Below are positions 58,360 through 63,079 of a stretch of DNA of 63,079 nt, piece by piece. The stretch's first letter is position 1, and each line of letters begins with the position of its first letter. The notes under the pieces were generated by a model, which saw only the letters and a program-made list of their open reading frames with translations, had not been told where the DNA came from and did no database searches. The stretch comes from a virus: positions 1-63,079 of IMG/VR virus record IMGVR_UViG_3300030688_000024; one strand, written 5' to 3'. The translations under genes and the position numbers were made by a program.

Positions 58360-58736
58360 CAGATTTCTCGAATATGGATCGTCCAGGACGCATTCGCAAC
58401 GGTCCCGAGGACGCGCTGGACCTTCCAGTTCTTCCCGATGACGGTCAGATAGTCCTCTGGGGTTGGCGTTACCGGTAGATCGAGGTAGGAGCAGAGCAGC
58501 TTGGCGTCAGTGGCTATAACGACCTTATTGTCAACCTCAGTCGATCCAAACCTTGAGGTAGTGCCGTTGAAGTTATAGACCGTCGTCGTATCTGTCGTCG
58601 TCCCTGTTACCGGGTTGTAAACCGACGCGCTAACCGACGTGTAGACAACCGCGTCCGCCGCGTCTCCGAGGATCACGAACGCGGTTTGGACGAGACCCTG
58701 GATCAGCCCACGGAACTGGTTTGCCGGGCCTGACAT
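58359..58736 (-). CDS. Head closure/connector-like protein (125 aa)
   Basis: Small beta-rich protein with a helical N-terminus (RGLIQGLVQTAFVILGDAA) and a strand-rich body ending in GKNWKVQRVLGTV. Size and place between adaptor and neck genes match head-closure proteins (SPP1 gp16/HK97 gp7 type). Assignment is mainly by gene order. Start and stop overlap neighbours by one base each. Confidence 0.6.
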   Translation of the reverse strand: MSGPANQFRGLIQGLVQTAFVILGDAADAVVYTSVSASVYNPVTGTTTDTTTVYNFNGTTSRFGSTEVDNKVVIATDAKLLCSYLDLPVTPTPEDYLTVIGKNWKVQRVLGTVANASWTIHIREI

Positions 58737-59329
58737 CAGACCCTCGTAATCTTGGAGAAGTTTGTCCGCCCGCTGGCGATCGTGCCAAGCCCTCGAATGA
58801 TGTAGCCGATCTCGGTAGGGACGATCGGGAGTGTGTAGTCCGGCAGGAACTTCAAGGTGATGGTGTCAGCCTTCAGTTCGGTCAGACCGTCTTGGGGACG
58901 CTCCGAGCTACGGTCGTTCACGATTAGGTAGCGTGCCATCTCAACGGTTGCGGCAATCAATGCCGGCGGGATGACGTTGCTCTCTATGGGGTTACCGTCG
59001 ACATCATATACGCCACTACGAGGCCAGCGGAGCGATTGCTGCGGGACTCCCGTTCCTGGAGCCGGTATCGACGCCCATGTATCAACGAGGTTCGTATAGG
59101 CGGGATTGGCTAGATACAAAGAGGTCTGTGTGCCATTCCAGGTCGCACGCTGATCGAGATACCGGGTCGCCCATGACAGAAGCTGTTGCTGGTTCAGTGT
59201 GGAGATCGAGGCCCAGGACGCGGCGACATGGATGTTCGACGCGAGGTAGTCTGTCGCAGTCTGGACGTCGACGTAACTGTTTGCATTGGGCACCATTGAC
59301 CCGTCTTCGACCACGAACGTGTAGGCCAT
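58736..59329 (-). CDS. Head-tail adaptor, DnaT-like family (197 aa)
   Basis: N-terminus MAYTFVVEDGSMVPNANSYV followed by helices (ATDYLASN, LSWATRYLDQR) is the signature of the phage family annotated as DnaT-like ssDNA-binding protein, which is structurally a head-tail adaptor. Segment QSLRWPRSGVYDVDG is also characteristic. It binds the portal ring. GGGGAG precedes ATG 59,329 and a promoter/operator lies upstream, so the connector genes can be expressed apart from the capsid genes. Confidence 0.8.
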   Translation of the reverse strand: MAYTFVVEDGSMVPNANSYVDVQTATDYLASNIHVAASWASISTLNQQQLLSWATRYLDQRATWNGTQTSLYLANPAYTNLVDTWASIPAPGTGVPQQSLRWPRSGVYDVDGNPIESNVIPPALIAATVEMARYLIVNDRSSERPQDGLTELKADTITLKFLPDYTLPIVPTEIGYIIRGLGTIASGRTNFSKITRV

Positions 59330-59363
59330 GGTTTACTCCCCGGGACAAAAGTGGATCACCGAG

Positions 59364-59392
59364 GTCGTAAGGGTTGCTTTACACGCCGTCAA
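59364..59392 (-). promoter_or_regulatory. Connector operon promoter with operator
   Basis: Minus-strand TTGACG (59,387-59,392), 17-bp spacer, TACGAC (59,364-59,369). GTAAGGGTTGCTTTAC (59,367-59,382) is a family member with one extra central base. Confidence 0.6.
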
Positions 59393-59432
59393 GGAAACCG
59401 ACCTTACGGCTCATTGACATGGCAAAAGAAAA

Positions 59433-59459
59433 GGGCGCCTACTAGGCGCCCTGTTTTTT
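59433..59459. terminator. Bidirectional rho-independent terminator
   Basis: GGGCGCCT pairs with AGGCGCCC around a 3-nt loop (59,433-59,451), with TGTTTTTT on one side and, for the minus strand, TTTTCTTTT on the other. It ends the 59,488-59,727 transcript before the connector promoter. Confidence 0.85.
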
Positions 59460-59487
59460 CCAGAAGAGGTGACCACCGACTACCCGG

Positions 59488-59727
59488 TCAGGATATCGGC
59501 AATCCTCCGGAGAACTTGAGGAGGAGCATGCTGAGCTTTCTTGCCCTGCTCGCAAGAATGTTTGCCGCCATGCGCGACAATTCGCTCTGGGATTCTTCTG
59601 ATATTTCGAACGCTTCCTTGATAATCTCCTGCTGGAGACTTTCGCCACATCCCTCGTCCAAACCACTCACCCTTTTTGTATCCGTGACCACCCTGATCAC
59701 GTGTTCGGGAGTTTTCTCATAAACCAT
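59488..59727 (-). CDS. Hypothetical acidic helical protein (79 aa)
   Basis: Frame starts at ATG 59,727, or at TTG 59,739 four codons earlier; neither has a strong ribosome-binding site. The product is acidic and helical in the middle (ESLQQEIIKEAFEISEESQS) with a basic, leucine-rich C-terminus. It is a single gene between an operator-like site and a terminator within an otherwise non-coding stretch, in a place where lysogenic (moron) genes often occur. Function unknown. Confidence 0.5.
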   Translation of the reverse strand: MVYEKTPEHVIRVVTDTKRVSGLDEGCGESLQQEIIKEAFEISEESQSELSRMAANILASRARKLSMLLLKFSGGLPIS

Positions 59728-59748
59728 TAAGAGCGTCAAGGTTCACAT

Positions 59749-59763
59749 GTAAGCCTGACTGAC
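59749..59763 (-). promoter_or_regulatory. Operator-like site upstream of the 79-aa gene
   Basis: GTAAGCCTGACTGAC fits the family. TTACAT on the minus strand could be a -10 box, but no good -35 is found 17 bp away. A looser copy, GTAAAGTCATAATGAC, lies at 59,802-59,817. Confidence 0.45.
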
Positions 59764-60047
59764 GCGAACAGGCGACAAATCGGAGGGTAACAGTGCGTCC
59801 CGTAAAGTCATAATGACGTGCCTCCTGTTACAATCAAATACAAGCAGCCACATTAAGAGGTCGTAAGGCCTTGCGGAGCGTAGAACCGTTGTCCTACTTT
59901 GCCTCCTCATCCAGTGAAAGGAAGACCCGACCGAAATGAAATGTGAAATATTTCAATAATAATTGGTTTCAAACTGATGTCGAACCGTTATATGGCTAAT
60001 ATGTGACAATAAGTTCTTCACCTAATCTTTGGTGTGTCCTGATTATC

Positions 60048-60076
60048 ACATAAGATGACAGGGTGTTTCCCGTCAA
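60048..60076 (-). promoter_or_regulatory. Promoter-like pair in the AT-rich island (distal)
   Basis: Minus-strand TTGACG (60,071-60,076), 17-bp spacer, TTATGT (60,048-60,053). No gene starts within 300 bp, so any transcript would be untranslated leader or a small RNA. Confidence 0.45.
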
Positions 60077-60155
60077 AAATAATTTGATGCTCGACCTAAT
60101 TGCATAATGCACTCGACATCAACTTCAGTCTGACATCCCGATCCTGTCACAGACA

Positions 60156-60184
60156 CGGTAACAACACGTATCACATGTCGTCAA
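60156..60184 (-). promoter_or_regulatory. Promoter-like pair in the AT-rich island (proximal)
   Basis: Minus-strand TTGACG (60,179-60,184), 17-bp spacer, TTACCG (60,156-60,161), in tandem with the pair at 60,048. It reads in the same direction, away from the 113-aa gene that ends at 60,214. Confidence 0.4.
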
Positions 60185-60213
60185 TTCTACGTTAATTCAT
60201 AGAATTCCTATCG

Positions 60214-60555
60214 TTAATTTGACGAATGGTAAACGCCCCACATCGAAACTACGAACGCCACCGCGATGCTTATCGCGCCGTGAATCATGCCCTTGCGCCA
60301 GAACTCGGCGCGCTGCCTCTTCGCGACAGCTTGATCGTAGATATGTTCGAACGCCGCCCTGGTCGATCGGACGGTTTCCCGATCTTCCAGATCGAGTCCG
60401 AGGCCACGGAACGTCTCATTAACGACACGTTGTGCAGCACTCTCCGCCGCCTTGTTGGAGACGGTTTCGATAAGGAGGGTGAACGATGGCGACGACATGA
60501 AAGCCTGAACCGAAGCCCACGACGCGTCACCCCGATACGGATCGGGGGGAGGCAT
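60214..60555 (-). CDS. Tail-anchored membrane protein (113 aa)
   Basis: Soluble helical N-terminal part (AFMSSPSFTLLIETVSNKAA, then a long amphipathic helix to about 85) and one C-terminal membrane helix (about 90-110, MIHGAISIAVAFVVSMWGVY). Similar small membrane proteins lie near capsid genes of alphaproteobacterial phages, but I know no function. ATG 60,555 is two bases after the preceding stop; ribosome-binding site GTAGG. Confidence 0.65.
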   Translation of the reverse strand: MPPPDPYRGDASWASVQAFMSSPSFTLLIETVSNKAAESAAQRVVNETFRGLGLDLEDRETVRSTRAAFEHIYDQAVAKRQRAEFWRKGMIHGAISIAVAFVVSMWGVYHSSN

Positions 60556-60556
60556 G

Positions 60557-60760
60557 TTAGATGCCTACGCGGATGACGGTGGGGACAATGGGCTCGGGCT
60601 CTGGCGTCTTCTCGACGACAGGCGACACAACGCTAGACGTCTCAGCCGTTTTGGTTGGTGCCGTTGGGCTCCACCCGTCCGTGATGATCAGCCTCTTTGC
60701 GACGGCAGGAAGCACCTCGAACGGTTCACCCTTTTTGTCCCACACTTGAAACAACTGCAT
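60557..60760 (-). CDS. Hypothetical protein, 67 aa
   Basis: Short protein beginning MQLFQVWDKKGEPFEVLPAV and continuing into a Pro/Thr/Glu-rich unstructured tail (TKTAETSSVVSPVVEKTPEP). GGGAGG precedes ATG 60,760, and a promoter lies 33 bp upstream. The first 35 residues may be a small folded head or neck accessory domain. Confidence 0.65.
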   Translation of the reverse strand: MQLFQVWDKKGEPFEVLPAVAKRLIITDGWSPTAPTKTAETSSVVSPVVEKTPEPEPIVPTVIRVGI

Positions 60761-60792
60761 GTAAGCCTCCCGGGGCGATCAATGATGCTTTC

Positions 60793-60821
60793 CGGATAGT
60801 TTCCAGGCTGTCACGTGTCAA
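60793..60821 (-). promoter_or_regulatory. Promoter without operator
   Basis: Consensus TTGACA (60,816-60,821), 17-bp spacer, TATCCG (60,793-60,798) on the minus strand. It lacks a clear palindrome of the recurrent family, making it an exception that could be active in the lysogen. Confidence 0.6.
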
Positions 60822-60832
60822 GTAAAACGGAA

Positions 60833-60858
60833 ACGGCCCACCCCGAAAGGTAGGCCGT
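60833..60858 (-). terminator. Terminator of the capsid operon
   Basis: On the minus strand ACGGCCTACC pairs with GGTGGGCCGT (one T-G pair) around TTTCGG, followed by TTCCGTTTTACTT. It lies 42 bp after the last capsid-operon gene (stop at 60,900). Confidence 0.75.
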
Positions 60859-60899
60859 CGATGTCTCAGGTCGAAAGTCAAGTCACAGGCAGTTGCCCC

Positions 60900-61262
60900 T
60901 TACTCGCCCCGTTCCTCAACGATCGCCGCGATGATCTTTTCCTTCGTGTCGGTCGGATCGAAGTCCATATCGAAATGCTTCTTCGCGAACGGGATCAACT
61001 CGTCCACGGTCAAGCTGTTGAGGTCAATCTCTTCAGCGTTCTCCGGATCGACAGGCTTTGCCGACTTGGCAACCACAACCACGACCTTCTGGGTGGCGAC
61101 GCCCGGCGCCTGAGCGACGGAATAATGCCATCCGCAATGCTGAACGAGGTCGTTGGCGTTCAGCCGCGAGTGCGAATGCGGCTTGCCTTCTTTGTCATAG
61201 ACGGTGATGTGCCCGACCTTCGGGGGAGGCAGGGGTTCGGCGCGATGTTCTTCCACAGCCAT
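60900..61262 (-). CDS. Head-operon protein with LEM/SAP-like C-terminus (120 aa)
   Basis: Start chosen at ATG 61,262 with GAAGGAAATG upstream; a longer frame has no ribosome-binding site. The N-terminal part contains HITVYDKEGKPHSHSRLNAN and a WHYS segment. After a linker, the C-terminal 40 residues (IDLNSLTVDELIPFAKKHFD, then TKEKIIAAIVEERG) look like a small helix-extended-helix (LEM/SAP/HeH-like) domain seen in many phage head-region proteins. It probably binds DNA or a capsid partner. Confidence 0.6.
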   Translation of the reverse strand: MAVEEHRAEPLPPPKVGHITVYDKEGKPHSHSRLNANDLVQHCGWHYSVAQAPGVATQKVVVVVAKSAKPVDPENAEEIDLNSLTVDELIPFAKKHFDMDFDPTDTKEKIIAAIVEERGE

Positions 61263-61337
61263 GTGTTCATTTCCTTCTGGTGTCGGGGGACAAAGACGAA
61301 AAGGAGGCACGAGGCCCCCTTTCCTAGATCAGCCGGC

Positions 61338-61784
61338 TTACATGCCCGGCAGAGGTGCGCAGTAGGCGGTGTAGGTGATCGTCGGAGACGTTCCACCGAG
61401 GGTGAGATACAGGCGGAGCGAGCCGACCAAGGCACCCGCCAGGGCGTTGATCACGTCGTCACGTTCGACGATCAGGACGGTGCGACCAGCACCGGTAATC
61501 GCTTCGGTAACGATGGCGACCGGCGCGGCGAACGCCCCGGAGTCCGGAGCCACCTGAACAGCAGCGGAGAACGTCGGCGTGGTGCCACCAACCGCCGTGG
61601 TCTCGATCACGATGGCAAATTCCAGAGGATCAGCGACGTCGCCGGCATTCCAGTATGCACCCAGAACATCGAGAGGGATGGAGTTGGTCGAGGCGCCACT
61701 CGACGTTACAGCGACGGAACCAGTCGGCTGCAACGCAGTCAGTGCGTCATAAGAAAAGCGGTTCGAAGAAGTCTTGACGGACAT
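61338..61784 (-). CDS. Capsid cement/decoration-like protein (148 aa)
   Basis: Resembles the Bbp16-type cement proteins encoded right after major capsid genes: NRFSYDALTALQPTGSVAVTS near the start, YWNAGDVADPLEFAIVI, and strand-rich LRLYLTLGGTSPTITYTAY at the end. ATG 61,784 has AAAGGAGG upstream. These proteins stabilise the expanded capsid from outside. Confidence 0.65.
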   Translation of the reverse strand: MSVKTSSNRFSYDALTALQPTGSVAVTSSGASTNSIPLDVLGAYWNAGDVADPLEFAIVIETTAVGGTTPTFSAAVQVAPDSGAFAAPVAIVTEAITGAGRTVLIVERDDVINALAGALVGSLRLYLTLGGTSPTITYTAYCAPLPGM

Positions 61785-61821
61785 GGTGTGTCCTCCTTTG
61801 AAGGATGCAGGATCAGGAGAA

Positions 61822-61846
61822 CCCCTCCAGGACGTGCCTGGAGGGG
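61822..61846 (-). terminator. Intergenic hairpin between capsid and cement genes
   Basis: CCCCTCCAGG pairs perfectly with CCTGGAGGGG around ACGTG. No T-run follows. It may act as an attenuator or mRNA-stabilising end that keeps capsid protein in excess over the downstream products. Confidence 0.45.
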
Positions 61847-61855
61847 ATGTCCGTC

Positions 61856-62791
61856 TTACGTGGCGGTGATCGAGGCGTTGGTTACGCCCCAGATGCGAGA
61901 GGCACAGCGCCCGTGCATCGCGGCGAAACCGACCAGCCATTCTACCCGGGTGCGCAGGACCGGCTTGGTCTGCAACTCGCCCAGATCAGTCACTTCCATC
62001 GTGCCGTTCTGGAGTCCGTTCAGCATGCCGGTGCCGATCGACACGACGTAGATGGACTGGCAGGTAGTGCCGCCAGACGGGCCGACCTCGGTGAAGTCAA
62101 GGATTTTCGCACCCGTGTCGTCATAGTCAACGATCAGGATAGGCAGATCGTTGTAGAGGGTGACGCGCTTGCCGAATTCGTCCAGCGCGTAGTCGATGAA
62201 GCCACCAACCTGATAGTTTCGCGCAGCGGTCGTCAGCTTCAGGCGCATCGGTTTCGACATCAGAATGTGCGTGGGGTTGTCCACCCGGTCGATCGCAGTA
62301 TCCAGGGCTTCCAGGCTCATCGCGCTGTTGGTCGTCGGGGCGCCCACAGTCGGACCCACCAACTGGTAGCCGGCAATGCGCTTGCGCAGGCCGTCGAACT
62401 GACGGGGGTCGGCATCGCTGTCGCCGTTGATGAACTTCGCCGACAGGTAGAGGCTCATCGCCTTCACCTTCAACGCTTCCTGCACCGAGCGCTGGTCTTC
62501 GCCGCGCGTCTTGATGGTCGCCTTATCGATGTCCAGATCGCCACCGGCAATCTTCAGGACTTCGACCTGGGGATTGAGAATGCCGACGCTCTCCGAATAC
62601 GCTTCGTTGAAGCCTCGGAACGCAACGCCAGGGAGCTTGCCTTCCTGATTGTAGCTCAGCGACCCGCCGGGGATGTCCTCGAACGGCAGCACGCGCAGGA
62701 TGTCGGAATTCGCGGCAAACATTTCGATGATGGCAGTGCGATGCACATCGCCGTCATGGAGCTTGGATGCTTCGAGCAGGGTCAAGGCCAT
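61856..62791 (-). CDS. Major capsid protein (311 aa)
   Basis: Matches the GP7/phage major capsid family of HK97 fold: MALTLLEASKLHDGDVHRTA at the start, ILRVLPFEDIPGGSLSYNQE, LSAKFINGDSDADPRQFDGL, THILMSKPMRLKLTTAARN and the C-terminal RVEWLVGFAAMHGRCASRIW are characteristic. No N-terminal protease or scaffold segment is fused, so the upstream gene probably supplies scaffolding. AAAGGAG precedes ATG 62,791. Confidence 0.9.
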   Translation of the reverse strand: MALTLLEASKLHDGDVHRTAIIEMFAANSDILRVLPFEDIPGGSLSYNQEGKLPGVAFRGFNEAYSESVGILNPQVEVLKIAGGDLDIDKATIKTRGEDQRSVQEALKVKAMSLYLSAKFINGDSDADPRQFDGLRKRIAGYQLVGPTVGAPTTNSAMSLEALDTAIDRVDNPTHILMSKPMRLKLTTAARNYQVGGFIDYALDEFGKRVTLYNDLPILIVDYDDTGAKILDFTEVGPSGGTTCQSIYVVSIGTGMLNGLQNGTMEVTDLGELQTKPVLRTRVEWLVGFAAMHGRCASRIWGVTNASITAT

Positions 62792-62839
62792 GGGGTGGTC
62801 TCCTTTAAGTCATAGCGGGGTTCGTTCTGATAGAAAGAC

Positions 62840-62881
62840 GTCATATCCCCTTACTAACGTCAGTCCAGCTTACTCTCTCAA
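62840..62881 (-). promoter_or_regulatory. Capsid promoter with tandem operators
   Basis: GTCATATCCCCTTAC (62,840-62,854) and GTCAGTCCAGCTTAC (62,859-62,873) are two family members in tandem. Minus-strand TTGAGA (62,876-62,881), 17-bp spacer and GTTAGT (62,853-62,858) give a promoter, with the second operator in the spacer. Confidence 0.65.
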
Positions 62882-62904
62882 ACGCAGAACGACCCGCCGA
62901 CCTG

Positions 62905-63079
62905 TTACTTGCTCTTCTTGCTCTGGTGATAGAGCCGAAGTTTCGCTTCAGGAGACAACTTGGCGATGTCTGCTTGTGACAGTCCGCCAAGGCCGTTTGC
63001 GCTGTTACCCCCGGAGGCACCGCCGCCGTTCGAATTCTTGAACAGGTAAGGCGCTTCGTTGCGCAGCTTGCCCATCCAT
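62905..63079 (-). CDS. C-terminal fragment, probable scaffold or head protein
   Basis: The last 58 residues of a gene cut by the right edge. They include a Gly/Ser/Asn-rich linker and end in a basic helix (SQADIAKLSPEAKLRLYHQS, then KKSK). Basic C-terminal helices directly upstream of a major capsid gene are typical of scaffolding proteins, where they bind the capsid protein, but the fragment is too short to be sure. Confidence 0.55.
   Translation of the reverse strand, partial: WMGKLRNEAPYLFKNSNGGGASGGNSANGLGGLSQADIAKLSPEAKLRLYHQSKKSK

Larger units (their letters stand above)
59764..60213. other. AT-rich non-coding island
   Basis: About 450 bp without a credible gene. From about 59,930 to 60,220 it is far more AT-rich than any other part of the window. 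It includes the palindrome GAAATATTTC, repeated CGTTAATT words, several TGTGAC/GTCACA elements and two minus-strand promoters. It could be a replication origin, a promoter region for a small RNA, or recently acquired DNA. Confidence 0.6.

Noticed and set aside
60108-60213. Small genes in the AT-rich island
   Set aside because: Short frames exist (for example a 22-codon GTG frame near 60,023 on the minus strand) but lack ribosome-binding sites or protein-like composition.
1-63079. Integrated prophage with host flanks
   Set aside because: No host genes or attL/attR pair at the edges, and the attachment core is a single interior copy next to int. The window is best read as a piece of a free or circular phage genome.

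Overview
The window is a contiguous stretch of a temperate, long-tailed (siphovirus-type) double-stranded DNA phage, about 63 kb and incomplete at both ends. The left edge cuts a UvrD-like helicase gene and the right edge cuts a gene just upstream of the major capsid gene; no terminase or portal gene lies inside. The host is most likely an alphaproteobacterium. The tail-tip genes follow the order and domains of the Rhodobacter gene transfer agent (gp11 to gp15), the tail fibre begins with a DUF2793-like segment, and the attachment core equals the 3' half of a bacterial tRNA-Lys(CUU) gene. The genus cannot be read from the sequence.

Layout. (1) 1-216: end of a plus-strand helicase. (2) 354-10,439, minus strand: small unknown proteins, a large primase-helicase with a 9-codon leader ORF, an 806-bp non-coding stretch with a strong RNA fold, a chain of very small genes, and a catalytic-domain-only tyrosine recombinase. 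(3) 10,578-34,643, plus strand: rIIA/rIIB-like genes, SNF2-type helicase, DNA methyltransferase, T5 A1-like protein, an L7/L12-like domain protein, family A DNA polymerase, exonucleases, Dda/RecD-like helicase, and nucleotide genes (dNMP kinase, ThyX, class II ribonucleotide reductase, glutaredoxin, dUTPase), with free-standing HNH and GIY-YIG endonucleases between them. (4) 34,700-37,530: lysogeny control with a LexA/CI-type repressor, excisionase-like protein, attP with tRNA-Lys core and periodic arm repeats, integrase, and hairpin-rich DNA. (5) 37,558-63,079, minus strand: lysis genes (overlapping Rz/Rz1, holin, GH19 endolysin), tail fibre, GTA-like tail tip, tape measure, frameshifted tail assembly chaperones, tail tube, connectors, cement protein and major capsid protein.

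The main unexplained structure is regulatory. A 15-bp imperfect palindrome of the form GTMAS-N5-STKAC recurs in nearly every promoter region of both arms and in front of the repressor and excisionase genes. Where a promoter can be read it is usually TTGACN with a 17-bp spacer, and the palindrome lies in the spacer or overlaps a hexamer. The simplest reading is that the repressor at 34,826-35,467 silences each transcription unit separately. That repressor appears to lack the usual Ser-Lys self-cleavage dyad, so its mode of induction is open. Coordinates, motifs and starts were read by eye from the sequence; family names rest on motif recognition, not on a database search.
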